From: Mytilus californianus
Taxonomy: Eukaryota; Mollusca; Bivalvia; Mytilida; Mytilidae
NCBI RefSeq assembly: GCF_021869535.1
Contig: NW_026262690.1
Span: 69,371,995-69,435,994 of the forward strand
Reading direction: 5' to 3'
Length of the DNA stretch: 64,000 bases
Below are positions 12,451 through 23,551 of this stretch, in pieces. A model generated the notes under the pieces. The model did no database searches and was not told where the DNA came from. It saw only the letters and a list, made by a program, of their open reading frames with translations. A program made the position numbers and the translations under genes. The number at the start of each line of letters is the position of its first letter. The first letter of the stretch is position 1.

Positions 12451-12552
12451 AAAATGTCTCTCGGATCGTGAATAAATTTTAGAAACAATCCCAAATATAT
12501 AAGCATTTGAGAGCATAAAAAGTAACAAGTGTCCTATTTAATGTGACCACAG

Positions 12553-12780
12553 CAGGGGCGTTTCTAGGATATTTGAAAGAGGGGGCGTATAATGAAATCT
12601 TTCGCCGAGCGGAGCGAGACGAAAAATGTTTTGGACTTTTTTTTTACTAAAAAGCATAAAATAATAGCAGTAGACCAATAACCAATACAGTATTAGCAGA
12701 TAACGATAGTTTTCTTTCTTTTTTTTTAAAGGGGGGGGGGGGGGGCGTACGCCCATTACGCCCACCTGGACCCGCCCCTG
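12553..12780. mobile_element. MITE with CAGGGGCG ends
   Basis: CAGGGGCG at the left and CGCCCCTG at the right are exact inverted ends, with further pairing inside (GGGGGCGTA / TACGCCC). It includes a long poly-G run. No clear target duplication is visible. Confidence 0.6.
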
Positions 12781-13468
12781 CAGAGTCCCCAATAAATCAA
12801 GCTAATTCAAAACTCTTTTTCGGAACATGCTCGTCTCCTTATACTAGACCGAATCAAACTTTATTAATGCAATCACATAAATGTTTAATGTAGGGTGTGA
12901 TCTTTCCAACAAAGAGCAAAATTGACAGAGACTTTTGTAAACAAATCCACGTGGACAATGGACAGCAAAAGAACTGTTACCTCACAGGTATGTGTTTACT
13001 ATTATAAAATGATTTGAGTTATGATAATTTACTGCATTTACCTGAAAATAATTTTACTCGTTCGACAGTAAAGTCTTGTCACAGTGTGACCTAGTAGCTG
13101 CGGAACCGTAGCTGTTATCGGGTCCTTATGATATTTTTGGACAATAATTTTGCGGACCACAAGATCTACGATGCCGCAGCTAGGTTTCACCAGACCCATA
13201 TGCCATAGCAGCTTTTTGACATCATATAGCAAATATACAAAAATATGGAATACAAAAAATTTGACAATCTATGTTTAACTACATTTATAAATACATAAAT
13301 TTGAAAAAAAAATTTACCAGGTATGCGCCGGAAAGTAAACATCAGTATGTTGATGGTTTTCTGAAACTGAAGAAGAAGATATAGCGACATTGCACATTTA
13401 AATCCGAGCCGTCCTATCGCAAGTGTTTATTTTTCTTGCAGCGGTTCACTGGCCGATTCGGACCTTAA

Positions 13469-14050
13469 GGTTCATGTGGACCCTTCGTCTAAAATGGCTG
13501 CATTTTCACCTCAAAATTTACTCTGAGTACAGACAAACCTGTGCATCTGGAAAAGTTTTAAGGCATAGCATGCCCTAGATAAATAAAATTCAAATATATT
13601 TTATGTTTTAGAAAATTAAAAACTTAACCGGATTTTGCAGTGCACTTTTTTTCATTCCACCAGAAGGTGCCAAAATAAACAAAGTTGGGAAAGAGGTTTG
13701 AGAACTTCCCCACAGGTAATAATTGAAGTGAACTGTTTTGATTGACATGGACAATAGATGGACAATAGATACCTGACAATAATTGGTGATTTAAACTGTG
13801 TACCTGAGTGGACCATATCAAGTGAAACTCAACTGTTTGTTAATTTTATCATCTTCTGCAGGGACGAAAAAAAGTGCACTGCTAAATCCAGTTAAGTTTT
13901 AAATTTTCTAAAACATACAATGCATTAGAAGTTTATTTATCTAGGGCATGCTATGTCTTAAAACTTTTCCAGATGCGCAGGTTTGTCTGTACTCAAAGTA
14001 AATTTTGAGGTGAATATGCAGCCATTTTAGCCAAAGGGTCCACATGAACC
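13469..14050. mobile_element. TTAA-flanked element with inverted arms of about 185 bp
   Basis: GGTTCATGTGGACCC (13469) and GGGTCCACATGAACC (ending 14050) start long inverted arms (about 13469-13655 and 13866-14050). These share, inverted, GTACAGACAAACCTG, AAAGTTTTAAG.CATAGCATG and AGTGCACTTTTTTTC. TTAA lies immediately outside at 13465-13468 and 14051-14054. The 210-bp spacer has no gene. This is a second TTAA-type family, distinct from 1899/30109. Confidence 0.85.
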
Positions 14051-14600
14051 TTAATCAATATTGTTCAGCCGCGGGTTCAATAAAATTGCTACAGGTGACT
14101 CTTCATGAGTTCCAGAGTTCAAATTCTGACATTGCTCTGAAAAAATACTTATATGCTTTAATATAACAGAAGGAAACATCTGAATTTCTCTTATTTTTTT
14201 CACTGAGTCCCCGCCTTGAAGAAGAAAAATGAATTCAAGACCTTCCCTTCCAACAAGGATTTGTATTTGTATAGTATACAAATCCCATAAATTACACCCC
14301 AAACACTTTTCAATATTTTTATTATTTACAACAAAAAATTCATGCATACAATTTCTATTTATATTATTATTATTCAATAAAATAGTGCATCAGTTGTGGA
14401 AATAAAGCTTCAAGTGCAAAAGTGCGTGCAGACAAAGGGACCTGTCTTCATGCACCTATATGTTCAAGTGGAAAAGTTGTTTGTGACTTCAGGGGACTTT
14501 ATTTAGATATGCCGTTATGGTCTCATTGACATTTGCTACACCTTCTTTCAATTTCAGCATATTGTTCCTATCCTTTATATTAACCTTTGCATTCATATTT

Positions 14601-15818
14601 TCAGTGATTAGATTCTAGTTTGTGCTTTTTGAAATCAGAATGCTTATTAAATTTCTTTCCACATTCTTTACACTGATAACGAGGTTCTCCAGAGTGCACG
14701 TGCATATGAAACTTCATTGTTGACAATTGTGTGAACGATTTGTCACACAGACTGCACGTGTACGGTTGTTCTTTTGTATGAATTCTTCGATGACGAGCAT
14801 AAGATGCATGGTAAGTAAACATTCTACCGCAAAAATCACATTTATACGGTTTTTCCCCAGTATGTAAGCGAACATGTCGTACGAGGTGATGCTTTTCGGT
14901 AAATTCTTTTGAACAATGTTCACATTTGTATTCTTTATTGACCGGTGGGAAGTGACATTTCATATGGCGAATAAGCTGATGGCTTTGTCCAAAATCTCGA
15001 CCACATATATCACATTGGATAATCTTTCCCTTGTGTAAGGCCAATTCCCCAGTGTGTACGAGACTGTGTCGCCTCGGATAACTCTTTTGTTTGAAGGAGC
15101 GGTCACATATATTACAGTGAAAAGGTCGTTTGTCTGTATGGACTCTCATGTGAGTTTCAAAATCTCTTTTGTCCGGCTCATACTTTCCACATACGTCACA
15201 TCTGAACTCGTTATCCCCTTTTATGTTAGAATTTTGAGTTGTTCTATTGTGAACTGGTTCCCTCGCATGAACAGCCATATGTGTCTTTTTAAATTGCTTT
15301 TACTTGAAAGGGTTTTAAAGCAAATTTCACATTCCGAAGTTTTATCTTTTGTTGTTGTTTTTATTTGAGTACTAATCTCGTAATTTTTTCTTTTTATTTT
15401 CTGTTTTTTTCTGTTTTTGTTTTGTTGTTTCCTCTTCATGTGACAGTCGGTGTTGCATCATTGTGCGCCTGTTTGAAAACTTTCGAAGACAAATGTCACA
15501 TCCTACACGCATTCTCCGGTACGTTTTCACACCTTTCTTTTGGTCTCATTAAAATCTCTGTGATCATAATCTAGGGATAGTTGATTATCAATGTTGTAGA
15601 TGTCGGGCTCTTTCGATGCCTGAACTGTATGTACGATAAATTTTCCATTAATATACTCTTGTTTGACGTGATGAAATAAACTTGCACAATTTTCGTTTCG
15701 GTAATTTTGTCATCTATCGGTATTTCGTTCTCATTTGTTTCATAAAACTCAGGATCTCTTATAATGTAATTTCCATCGTCTTTAATGCGAGCCATAATTC
15801 ATGTATCACAAAAACATC
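14601..15818 (-). pseudogene. C2H2 zinc-finger pseudogene (cluster member 1)
   Basis: Reads on the minus strand as a damaged copy of the 418-residue gene at 21645-22901, including the same start context (ATGGC, with splice acceptor TTTCACAG ending at 15819) and nearly the same 3' flank. Lesions relative to intact copies: loss of one base near 15698; loss of one base near 15530, followed by an in-frame TGA; gain of one A near 15385; gain of two bases (AT) near 15280, inside the HMAVH end of finger 2; and an in-frame loss of finger 3 near 15235. Fingers 4-10 remain open as a 225-codon stretch ending in KHKLESNH. The surviving reading frame may still be transcribed, but a full protein is not possible. 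It is closest to the neighbour at 21.6 kb, which suggests that pair arose last. Confidence 0.92.
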
Positions 15819-16084
15819 CTGTGAAATGAAAATAGCACAAAGTTACAATCAAGCTTCAGGAAAACCCGGACAAGTTATAATATGAAAAACATGAAATACT
15901 GCAGCTATTAAAATTAGAGTGGCATTACAATTAGAGTTACATGCAGTTAGCTTACACATGAGATTTTTTTATTTTATTCATTATTTATTGAAAGAGGATT
16001 GCCAACAGCCAGAGGCTACGTGCAGCTTTGGTTCACGACAGATTAAAGCTTATCTTCAGAAGAGACACTTTTATTCTGTCACTG

Positions 16085-16135
16085 CAGCAACAGCAGGCGA
16101 GTCACATTGTTCTGCGGAACCCTTTTTATTTTTCT
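16085..16135. repeat. 3' end fragment of repeat family 2
   Basis: CAGCAACAGCAGGCGAGTCA followed by TTCTGCGGAACCC resembles the right end of the element at 48503-49567 (GGCGAGACACTGGGTTCCGC). Confidence 0.6.
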
Positions 16136-16239
16136 CATTAAAAATAGAATATGACAAAATATTAAATATATTGTAAAGCATTAATTTTGTTAGTTGAAAT
16201 CGGGTATGAAATAGCTTTCGGTAACTGCAAGTTATCTTA

Positions 16240-16696
16240 GATCGGTAGTTTGTATCTTATGTCTTTTTGTTATTTATTATGTACTAAGTACTATTTTTTA
16301 GTTTTTTCTTACATTTCTTTGTTACACCACTGTCCCAGGTTAAGGGGAGGGTCCGGCGACCAGAAACCTGTTAAATCCCGCCCTTTCTTTATGCTATGGT
16401 CCCAAGCAGGAACAATATAATCCGAGTGCTGTCGTTTATTGCTGTCTTCCATGTTTGTTTTTCCGTTCATTGTTGAAATATAGATAAAGTCATTTGTTTC
16501 TTTTTAGATTTTTCTTCTTCAAGTTTTGACATACCGGAGCCTTATATTTATTGCTTACTATAAGATATGAAATTGCTCATTGTTGAAGTCTGTACTCTGA
16601 ACTGTAATTGGCGTATTGTTTACATCTTTTTCCTTTGGTCTTGATGGGTAGTTGTCTCACTGGGAGTGGCAATCACACCACATGTCCTTATTTTTA
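16240..16696 (-). repeat. Repeat family 7, reverse orientation
   Basis: Read on the minus strand it gives AAGGACATGTGGTGTGATTG, CACTCCCAGTGAGACAACTA, TTCAACAATGAGCAA and later CTTAACCTGGGACAGTGGTG, the order seen in the 36.8-kb copy. Confidence 0.7.
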
Positions 16697-17074
16697 TATA
16701 AAATATACTAATAAAAGGTTGGTATCATAGATTATTCCATATACTAGTAAAAACTGAAAACCTCAGATAAAGTTTGGTAGATAACTAGCAATCTAGTACT
16801 ACAGATTTTTATTATTTTTTTTGCATTTATGTCCGTTGTCTCAATTATAATTAATTGGTAAAACATTAATAACCTTCCTTGTTTCTATCGTCATCTCGTC
16901 GTTGCCTCGTTCTATACATTTCCGCAATAACAACATATACTTTGGAAATTGTATTTGCTTGGTGGTACTGGGTTATAGAATGAGGACTTTTGTATTTCTT
17001 TGAAATTGTTGAAATTGAAATTTTGAGTTCTTCTTCAATATCGCCCTTCATTACTCCAACATTCTTAAATTTTT

Positions 17075-17860
17075 AAGGAGACACTCCTCGTTTATATGAA
17101 ATCTCAACATCTTTATATAATGTGCATTGCATGAACAGATACAGTCCTATTGATAGTGCCTTACATTATATACCTTGAAGACATACCTTAAGCTAACATT
17201 TCTCCCACACCATATTATAGCACTAACAAAAGTCTTGATATTTAAACACACAGAAACATTTCAGGCATTTACCAATATACTTATAAAATAAATCTAATTA
17301 TCCAACTGCATTCATTATTCTTTTACTGTATAGTATCTATATATATAAGTAATTACTCAATTAATTGAGTACTAGTACTGATTTGTCAACAATAAGAAGC
17401 TTTTGAGGTATCCTACTCTTTCATTGTTTGTCTATAATTAATTATTCATCTGTACTAGCTGTAGGGGGTTACGCAACTGATGATGTGTATTTGGTGTATA
17501 CTTTGAAGCTAATTAAAAGGCTGACATTCAGATATTGCAAGAGTCAAGCAGCGGCATTATGTTTGTCCGAATGAGTCTATATATGGGTTGTATTGTCAAT
17601 CGTGTTAAACATAGCTATAAAATAAATGTTTTAATTTTGTAAATGTCGCGTTACTGAATTCAATTTCAATTTATTATTTGATACTTTTAGCAAATAATGC
17701 ATGGTTAATAACTGTATTTCATAATTTTGCATTCTGTTCTGATTATAATCGTTTACCTAGCTCCGTTAGATTCGTCTGTCGGTCGTTTTACCAATCTTAT
17801 TAAAATCAGATCTTTCACTTCGAAACAGATCAGATTGGTATAATTTGGAGGAGTTTCCGT
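17075..17860 (-). promoter_or_regulatory. Conserved upstream block of zinc-finger member 1
   Basis: Homologous to 25775-26470 and, more weakly, 42880-43450. Shared phrases include GATACAG.....TATTGATAGTGC, TTTAAACACACAG.AACATT, CTCAATTAATTGA, TGATG.TGTGTATT and GTCGGTCGTTTTACCAATCT. Each copy lies 1.3-3.7 kb upstream (minus strand) of a zinc-finger gene. That it holds a promoter or untranslated first exon is an inference. Confidence 0.45.
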
Positions 17861-19246
17861 CCCCGAGGATATCATGAGCCCACCAGTCAGCTGCTCTCTA
17901 TTGTGATGACATGACGTATCATTGATATGGTCATCCTTATAAATTAACTGTTCACAAAAATTTGAATTTTTCGAAATAATAAGGATTTTCTACACCAGGA
18001 ATAGATTACCTTAGCAGTATTTGGCAAAACTTTTCGGAAGTTTATGTCCTCATTACTCTTAAACTTCGTACTTTATTTGGCCTTTTTAATTTTTTGGATT
18101 CGACAGTTAAAAAAAGAATAGTGCTTTGAAGCACCGTGGCCAAGATATATGTTTATGACTCAGAATTTTTTTACCGCAATAAAATGTAGGATTAATCTCC
18201 TACAACTGTTAAATTCTAGGGAATTTTTTGTTCGACCCTTTTTCGTATGCAACTGATTGTGACGTACTATGATTTAGTGGTATTACACCTTATATATCGG
18301 AAAGTGAAGACTATATTGCAGCAAGGATTTGTATACACTATACAAATCCTTGATTGCAGTGAAAAAATCCTTTATATATTCCAACCTGTTTGCCCTTTTG
18401 ACAGAACATGTGCGTTTTGATTTGAATGTTTATTAAATATGTATCAAGTATAATGATAACACAATTGTGTAATTTAGGTTTTTAGACGGTCTCTATACGC
18501 GTTGTGTATGTAGTATTTAAAACAACGTGCTATTATGCATTGTTAAAATAAACCTGGGAATAGTATACCGTGGAAGTATTATATTGATACTTCTATGGGT
18601 ATACTGACAATATATTATGTTCCAGAATAAGCTGATTATTTCTGAACGTTTGCCAGGTGATATTTTGTATTTCCATCATAGCCTGAGCAAATGCCGGAAA
18701 GCAAGAAGAAATTCAACAAAAAGATATTTCTGTCAAAATATTTAATTCATTAATATAGATAGACCAAGGAAATATTTATTAAAATTATTAAGTTTAAACT
18801 GAGACTAAATTTATCATTAATAGAATATGATAAATAATCATAGTTATATTATGTCCCACAAATTTAAAAGTGAATACATTGACGAAAATTATATGCAACA
18901 AATTAGCACAAATTATCAGGGATGCACAGAAATGAATTGGTATCTAAAAGTTAAACTGTATTGAATGAAAAACAAAATAGTTGCATGGCCTTAATTCACA
19001 AAGATTTTAAAATCCTAGCACCTCACAAACAACATAATTAGTATTTTACAATAATTATTTAAATACTACGCTAATTGTTTTAGTATGGTTTTATAAGTCT
19101 CTGCTTATATTATGTATAGTAATATATTCATAAAATGGAAAGTTCGACTTGAAGAAGAGAATAATTTGACAGAAAAATGTCCGTCAGTAAATACTTGACG
19201 TTTGTGTTTATTGATAGTGTATTTCAAATTTTCCAAAAAGATTTAT
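17861..19246. other. Intergenic with repeat family 8 fragment and one perfect hairpin
   Basis: 17985-18115 (AGGAATAGATTACCTTAGCA ... CGTACTTTATTTGGCCTTTT) matches 20390-20510. Nothing else recognised apart from the hairpin at 18322-18352. Confidence 0.5.
18322..18352. repeat. Perfect inverted repeat, 14-bp arms
   Basis: CAAGGATTTGTATA, 3-nt loop CAC, TATACAAATCCTTG. A similar hairpin (GGATTTGTAT ... ATACAAATCC) is at about 14260-14286. Confidence 0.85.
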
Positions 19247-19928
19247 TAACGGGATTGTATGTTAATTAAATTTCAATTTTGTGTTTTTTTTTTAATAGTT
19301 CAACCTTACACATGTTACATGATCTAAATGTTTGCAAAATGGTGCAATTTTGAAAATTTAATGCATTGATTTACATTATATTGCAACCTGTTCACACGAC
19401 ACAACACAATCGGATTTAAAATCGGATCTGACAACAATATCGGTTTGCGTTCACACAATTGCCGAATTAAATGGCAAAGAATCCAGAGTCAAACCACTTG
19501 AGGTAGATAGTTTGACATCCGAATTCAACTAACACTCGATATATGATATTAGAGAATAAAAATATGGTAATTCTTGGTCTTCTTCCGACCGGCAGTATTA
19601 ACAGGATTGTATGTTAATTAAATTTCTAGTTTGTTTGTTGTTTTGAATATTTCAACCTTACAGGATCTAAATGTTTGCAAAATGGTTCGATTTTGAAAAT
19701 TTAATACATTATATTGCAACCTGTTCACACGACACAACAAAATCGGATTTAAAATCAGACTTGACTACAATATCGGTTTGCGTTCACACAAATGCCGGAT
19801 TAATTGGCAAAGAATCCAGAGTCAATCACTTGAGGTAGATAGTTTGACATCCGAATTCAGCTAACACTCGATATATGATATTAGAGAATAGAAATATGGT
19901 AATTCCTTGTCTTCTTCCGACCGGCAGT
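19247..19928. repeat. 352-bp tandem duplication
   Basis: GATTGTATGTTAATTAAATT recurs at 19253 and 19605. Both units contain ACCTGTTCACACGACACAAC, GGCAAAGAATCCAGAGTCAA, GAGGTAGATAGTTTGACATC and end CTTCTTCCGACCGGCAGTA. The second unit has small deletions. Confidence 0.92.
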
Positions 19929-20384
19929 AAACAAGTCTTTAAAGGATTCGTAGGTGGCCTGTTGTAAGGCACAATTTCTGTCCCTATCCAATATAACCTC
20001 ATTTTCTAGTGGCAGTCTACTATTTCCCCGACCTTCATCCCGGACGGCTTCAATGACCTATTTTATTTATTGTTAAGATGTTCTCGTCCTGAACATACAT
20101 GAAAATTTGCCACTGGACTTTTAGCAACCAACAGTCAATCAATCAATCAATACTATTTCTTGTGCAAGAAAACAAATGCATGCATAGATATTAATTTCAC
20201 TCACGGGATGTGAATTTTCGCATTTCTTGACTAAATTCAGGACACGGCAGTAAGAGCTTGACATGTGACTTTGCAGCATTGTCATCAATAAGGTATTCTG
20301 ATCTTTAGTTTTTTTATTTCTTTTTCTTCTTTGTTTTTGAGTGACTGTCCCATTATAAACTTTGAAATTCTTGAAATACTAAGT

Positions 20385-20580
20385 AATTTCTACCCTAGGA
20401 ATAGATTACCTTAGCTGTAATTGGCAAAACCTTTCGGAATTTTGGGTCCTCAATGCTCTTCAATTTCGTACTTTATTTGGCCTTTTTAACTTTTTCGATT
20501 CAAGCGTCAATCATGAGTCTTCTGTAGACGAAACGCGCGTCTGGTGTACAAAATTTTAATCCTGGTAACTATGATTAGTT
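20385..20580. repeat. Repeat family 8 copy
   Basis: The first part matches 17985-18115. It continues with CATGAGTCTTCTGTAGACGA and ACGCGCGTCTGG, a phrase I associate with a common bivalve interspersed repeat (recollection, not checked). Confidence 0.6.
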
Positions 20581-21644
20581 TATGGACTTTTTCCATATCT
20601 TTTAACATAAATTGGTTCAATTGAGAGCATGTCCAGGTATTCATAGAAGATCTGAAATCAAGATATTCTCCTGAAAATATTTGGATTGATTTAAGTAATT
20701 TCAAGAAATCCTTAAAATTAAAGATGTTTTATTAGACCAAAATAATTGTGAGTATATAAGAGGTCCTAATGAAGTTGGTGTGTTACCCTCAAGAACAAAA
20801 TACGAAACCTTCTTACAAGTTGTGTGATACAGAATTACACTTCACCTGGAAATTGGACCTTCAATTTCTCTATATCACCTCTGTCATGAGTATAGATAGC
20901 TTCAATAATGAGTATAAGAATAATTGAAGGCATCCTGGAAATAAACATGAAGCTATGAAAGATAAAATAAATGCATCAACATTATAAAGCAAAATGAGTG
21001 CACAAATTTATATAGCGATTTGCTTTAGACATGTTAGACATCCAGTTTGCAGAAACTGGGAATTACAAATGGACCGGGACTTTGTATATTTATCACAAAG
21101 AAAAAAAGTATGTACCTTCCAAGTAAAATTAATAAAATGGTCAAGTCTTAAAAAGTAAATTCAAATGGTAACTACACACTTTTTCTATTTACAACTAAAA
21201 TCCAACAGTGCTTTTAATTGACTTTTTACAAGAATCTACACACAATTACATATTTTCAAAAAAGGTGTTTTAACATCACCATTACCTTATTCTTCTCACA
21301 GTCAAATATTTTAAATCAAAAGCAAAAAAAAAATCAGCAACAATTTTTTGGTGACCAGCCAGCTCAGCCAGCCAGCGGTCTCGGGTTCACGTATTGCTTT
21401 TCTTTTCTTTTTTAAAGAAAGCAACTTGGTTTTTCTATTGAAAATGGCTAACACTGCAAATTCTGTAGATACCTATCGATGTGGAACCTACCTTGTCAGA
21501 CTATTATAAAACATACATTTGTGTTATAGCAGTCTGAGATCTAATTGGTTTTAATCTGTGCTCGTCCTAATTGTGCATGAAGTATTTGCCATAGGATTTA
21601 AAGTAAATAACAATCACATTCAATCAACATTTACATTCATATTT
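20581..21644. other. Intergenic / 3' flank of zinc-finger member 2
   Basis: AT-rich with no gene seen. The last 60 bases before the stop codon are nearly the same as the flank of the pseudogene at 14.6 kb. Confidence 0.45.
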
Positions 21645-22901
21645 TCAGTGATTAGATTCTAGTTTGTGCTTTTTGAAATCAGAATGCTTCTCAAATTTCT
21701 TTTCGCATTTCTTACACTGATAACGAGGTTCTCCAGAGTGCACGTGCATATGAAACTTCATAGTTGACAGTTGTGTAAACGATTTGTCACACAGACTACA
21801 CGTGTACGGTTTTTCTTTTGTATGAATTCTTCGATGACAAGTATAAACAGCATGATAAGTAAACCTTCTATCACAAATATCACATTTATACGGTTTTTCA
21901 CCAGTATGTAAGCGAACGTGACGTACGAGATGGTGCTTTTCGGTGAACTCTTTTGGACAATAGTCACATTTGTATTCTTTGTTTGTTGGTGGGTAGTGAC
22001 ATTTCATATGGCGTATAAGCTGATGGTTTTGTCCAAAATCTCGACCACATATATCACACTGTATAATCTTTCCTTTATATAAGGCAAACTCCCCAGTGTG
22101 AACGCGACTGTGTCGTCTCAGATGACTCTTCTGTTTGAAGGAGCGGTCACATATATCACAGTGATAAGGTCGTTTGCCTGTATGGACTCTCATGTGGTTA
22201 TCAAAATCTCTTTTGTCAGGCTCAAGCTTTCCACAGACCCCACATCTGAACTTATCCTCGTTAATATGACAGTTGTGAGTCTTTGTATGACTTTCATATC
22301 GGCTCCTCTTCCCAAAACATTTACCACAAATCACACATTTGAATGTTCTATTGTAAACTGGTTCCCTTAAATGAACAGCCATGTGTCTTTTTAAATTGCT
22401 TTTACTTGAAAGGGTTCTAAAGCATATTTCGCATTCCGAAGTGTTATCTCTTGTAGGTTTTTTAACTTTCGTACCAATATCGTGATAATTTTTCTTTTTA
22501 TTTTCTGACATTTTCTGTTTTCGTTTTGTTGTTTTCTCATCATGCGACAGTCGGTGTTGCATCATTGTGCGCCTGTTCGAAAACTTTCGGAGACAAATGT
22601 CACATCCAACACGCCTTTTCCGATACGTTTTCACATATTTCCTTTTGGTCTCAAAGATATCTCTGTGATAATAATCTAGGTGTATTTGATTATCAATGTC
22701 GCTTATGTCGGGCTCTTCCGATGCCTGAACTGTATGTACGATATATTTTCCATTAATATTCTCTTGTTTGACATGATAAAATAATCTTGCACAATTTTCA
22801 TTGACAATAATTTCGTCTTCTATCGATATTTCGTCCTCATTTATTTCATAAAACTCAGGGTCTTTTATAATGTAATTCCCATCGTCTTTAATAAAAGCCA
22901 T
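21645..22901 (-). CDS. C2H2 zinc-finger protein, 10 fingers (cluster member 2)
   Basis: A 418-residue putative nuclear DNA-binding protein. The acidic N-terminus (residues 1-99) contains IIKDPEFYEI, EDEI, CARLFYHVKQE and EEPDI. VKQE (44-47) fits the SUMO consensus psi-K-x-E. Finger 1 is at 100-120, finger 2 at 157-177, and fingers 3-10 follow from 189 to the end with TGEKPYK-type linkers between fingers 7 and 9. Finger 4 (CGVCGKLEPDKRDFDNH) lacks the usual aromatic after the second Cys pair; finger 10 has an H-x5-H ending. ATG is preceded by a splice acceptor (TTTCACAG, exon start 22924), so the coding sequence is a single exon after an untranslated one. No KRAB, SCAN, BTB or ZAD domain is recognised. 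The target is unknown. Confidence 0.9.
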   Translation of the reverse strand: MAFIKDDGNYIIKDPEFYEINEDEISIEDEIIVNENCARLFYHVKQENINGKYIVHTVQASEEPDISDIDNQIHLDYYHRDIFETKRKYVKTYRKRRVGCDICLRKFSNRRTMMQHRLSHDEKTTKRKQKMSENKKKNYHDIGTKVKKPTRDNTSECEICFRTLSSKSNLKRHMAVHLREPVYNRTFKCVICGKCFGKRSRYESHTKTHNCHINEDKFRCGVCGKLEPDKRDFDNHMRVHTGKRPYHCDICDRSFKQKSHLRRHSRVHTGEFALYKGKIIQCDICGRDFGQNHQLIRHMKCHYPPTNKEYKCDYCPKEFTEKHHLVRHVRLHTGEKPYKCDICDRRFTYHAVYTCHRRIHTKEKPYTCSLCDKSFTQLSTMKFHMHVHSGEPRYQCKKCEKKFEKHSDFKKHKLESNH

Positions 22902-22924
22902 AATTCATGTATTGCAAAAACGTC
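22902..22924 (-). other. 5' untranslated start of the coding exon, member 2
   Basis: Minus-strand acceptor TTTACTTTCACAG ends at 22925. The same acceptor-ATG arrangement is present in members 1 (15818), 3 (29137) and 4 (41443), which fixes the start codon choice. Confidence 0.6.
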
Positions 22925-23139
22925 CTGTGAAAGTAAAATAGGACAAAATTACAATCAAGATTCAGGAAAATCAGGACAAGTTATAAAATGAAAGACATGA
23001 AATATCGCAGCTATAAAAATTAAAGCCGGATTGATCCTTCACAGACAATTAAAAGTTACAGGTATAAAGCTTACAAATGAAATTTGCCGCGTAGGTTTGT
23101 GACAGCTTCTCAACTTATTCTCCATCTAGAAGATTGGCT

Positions 23140-23375
23140 AATTGGCACGTAAAGAATGTGGTAGGGTTAAACAAGTCACATTAAACTCCAAATCATATTA
23201 ATGAACCAAAATTTAAAAAAAACATACAGGACAAGCAAAGGCCAGAGGTTCCTGACCGGGTACAGGCGCAAAAATGTGGCGGGGTGAAACATGTCTCAAC
23301 CCTCTCCCTATACCTTTTAGCCAATGTTGGATAAACAAACTCGCAGCAAGACGCACAGTAAACTCAGTTTAAAAG
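23140..23375 (-). repeat. Repeat family 7 relic
   Basis: AAAGAATGTGGTAGGGTTAA and GGTACAGGCGCAAAAATGTG match parts of the 36.8-kb copy (CACATAAAGAATGTGGCGGG), repeated twice here. Orientation is uncertain. Confidence 0.45.
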
Positions 23376-23551
23376 AAGTCTGAGTCCGATGTTAGAATAA
23401 GTAACAGAAGAAACTAAGACAAATATATTCCAGTAAAAGGTTTATATCAATGAATATTTCATAGGAATACGCCACACCTCAGATAAAGTATAGTATACAA
23501 ATAGCGATACTACATATTATTATTCATTTTTCGTTGTGAATTTTGATTTTT

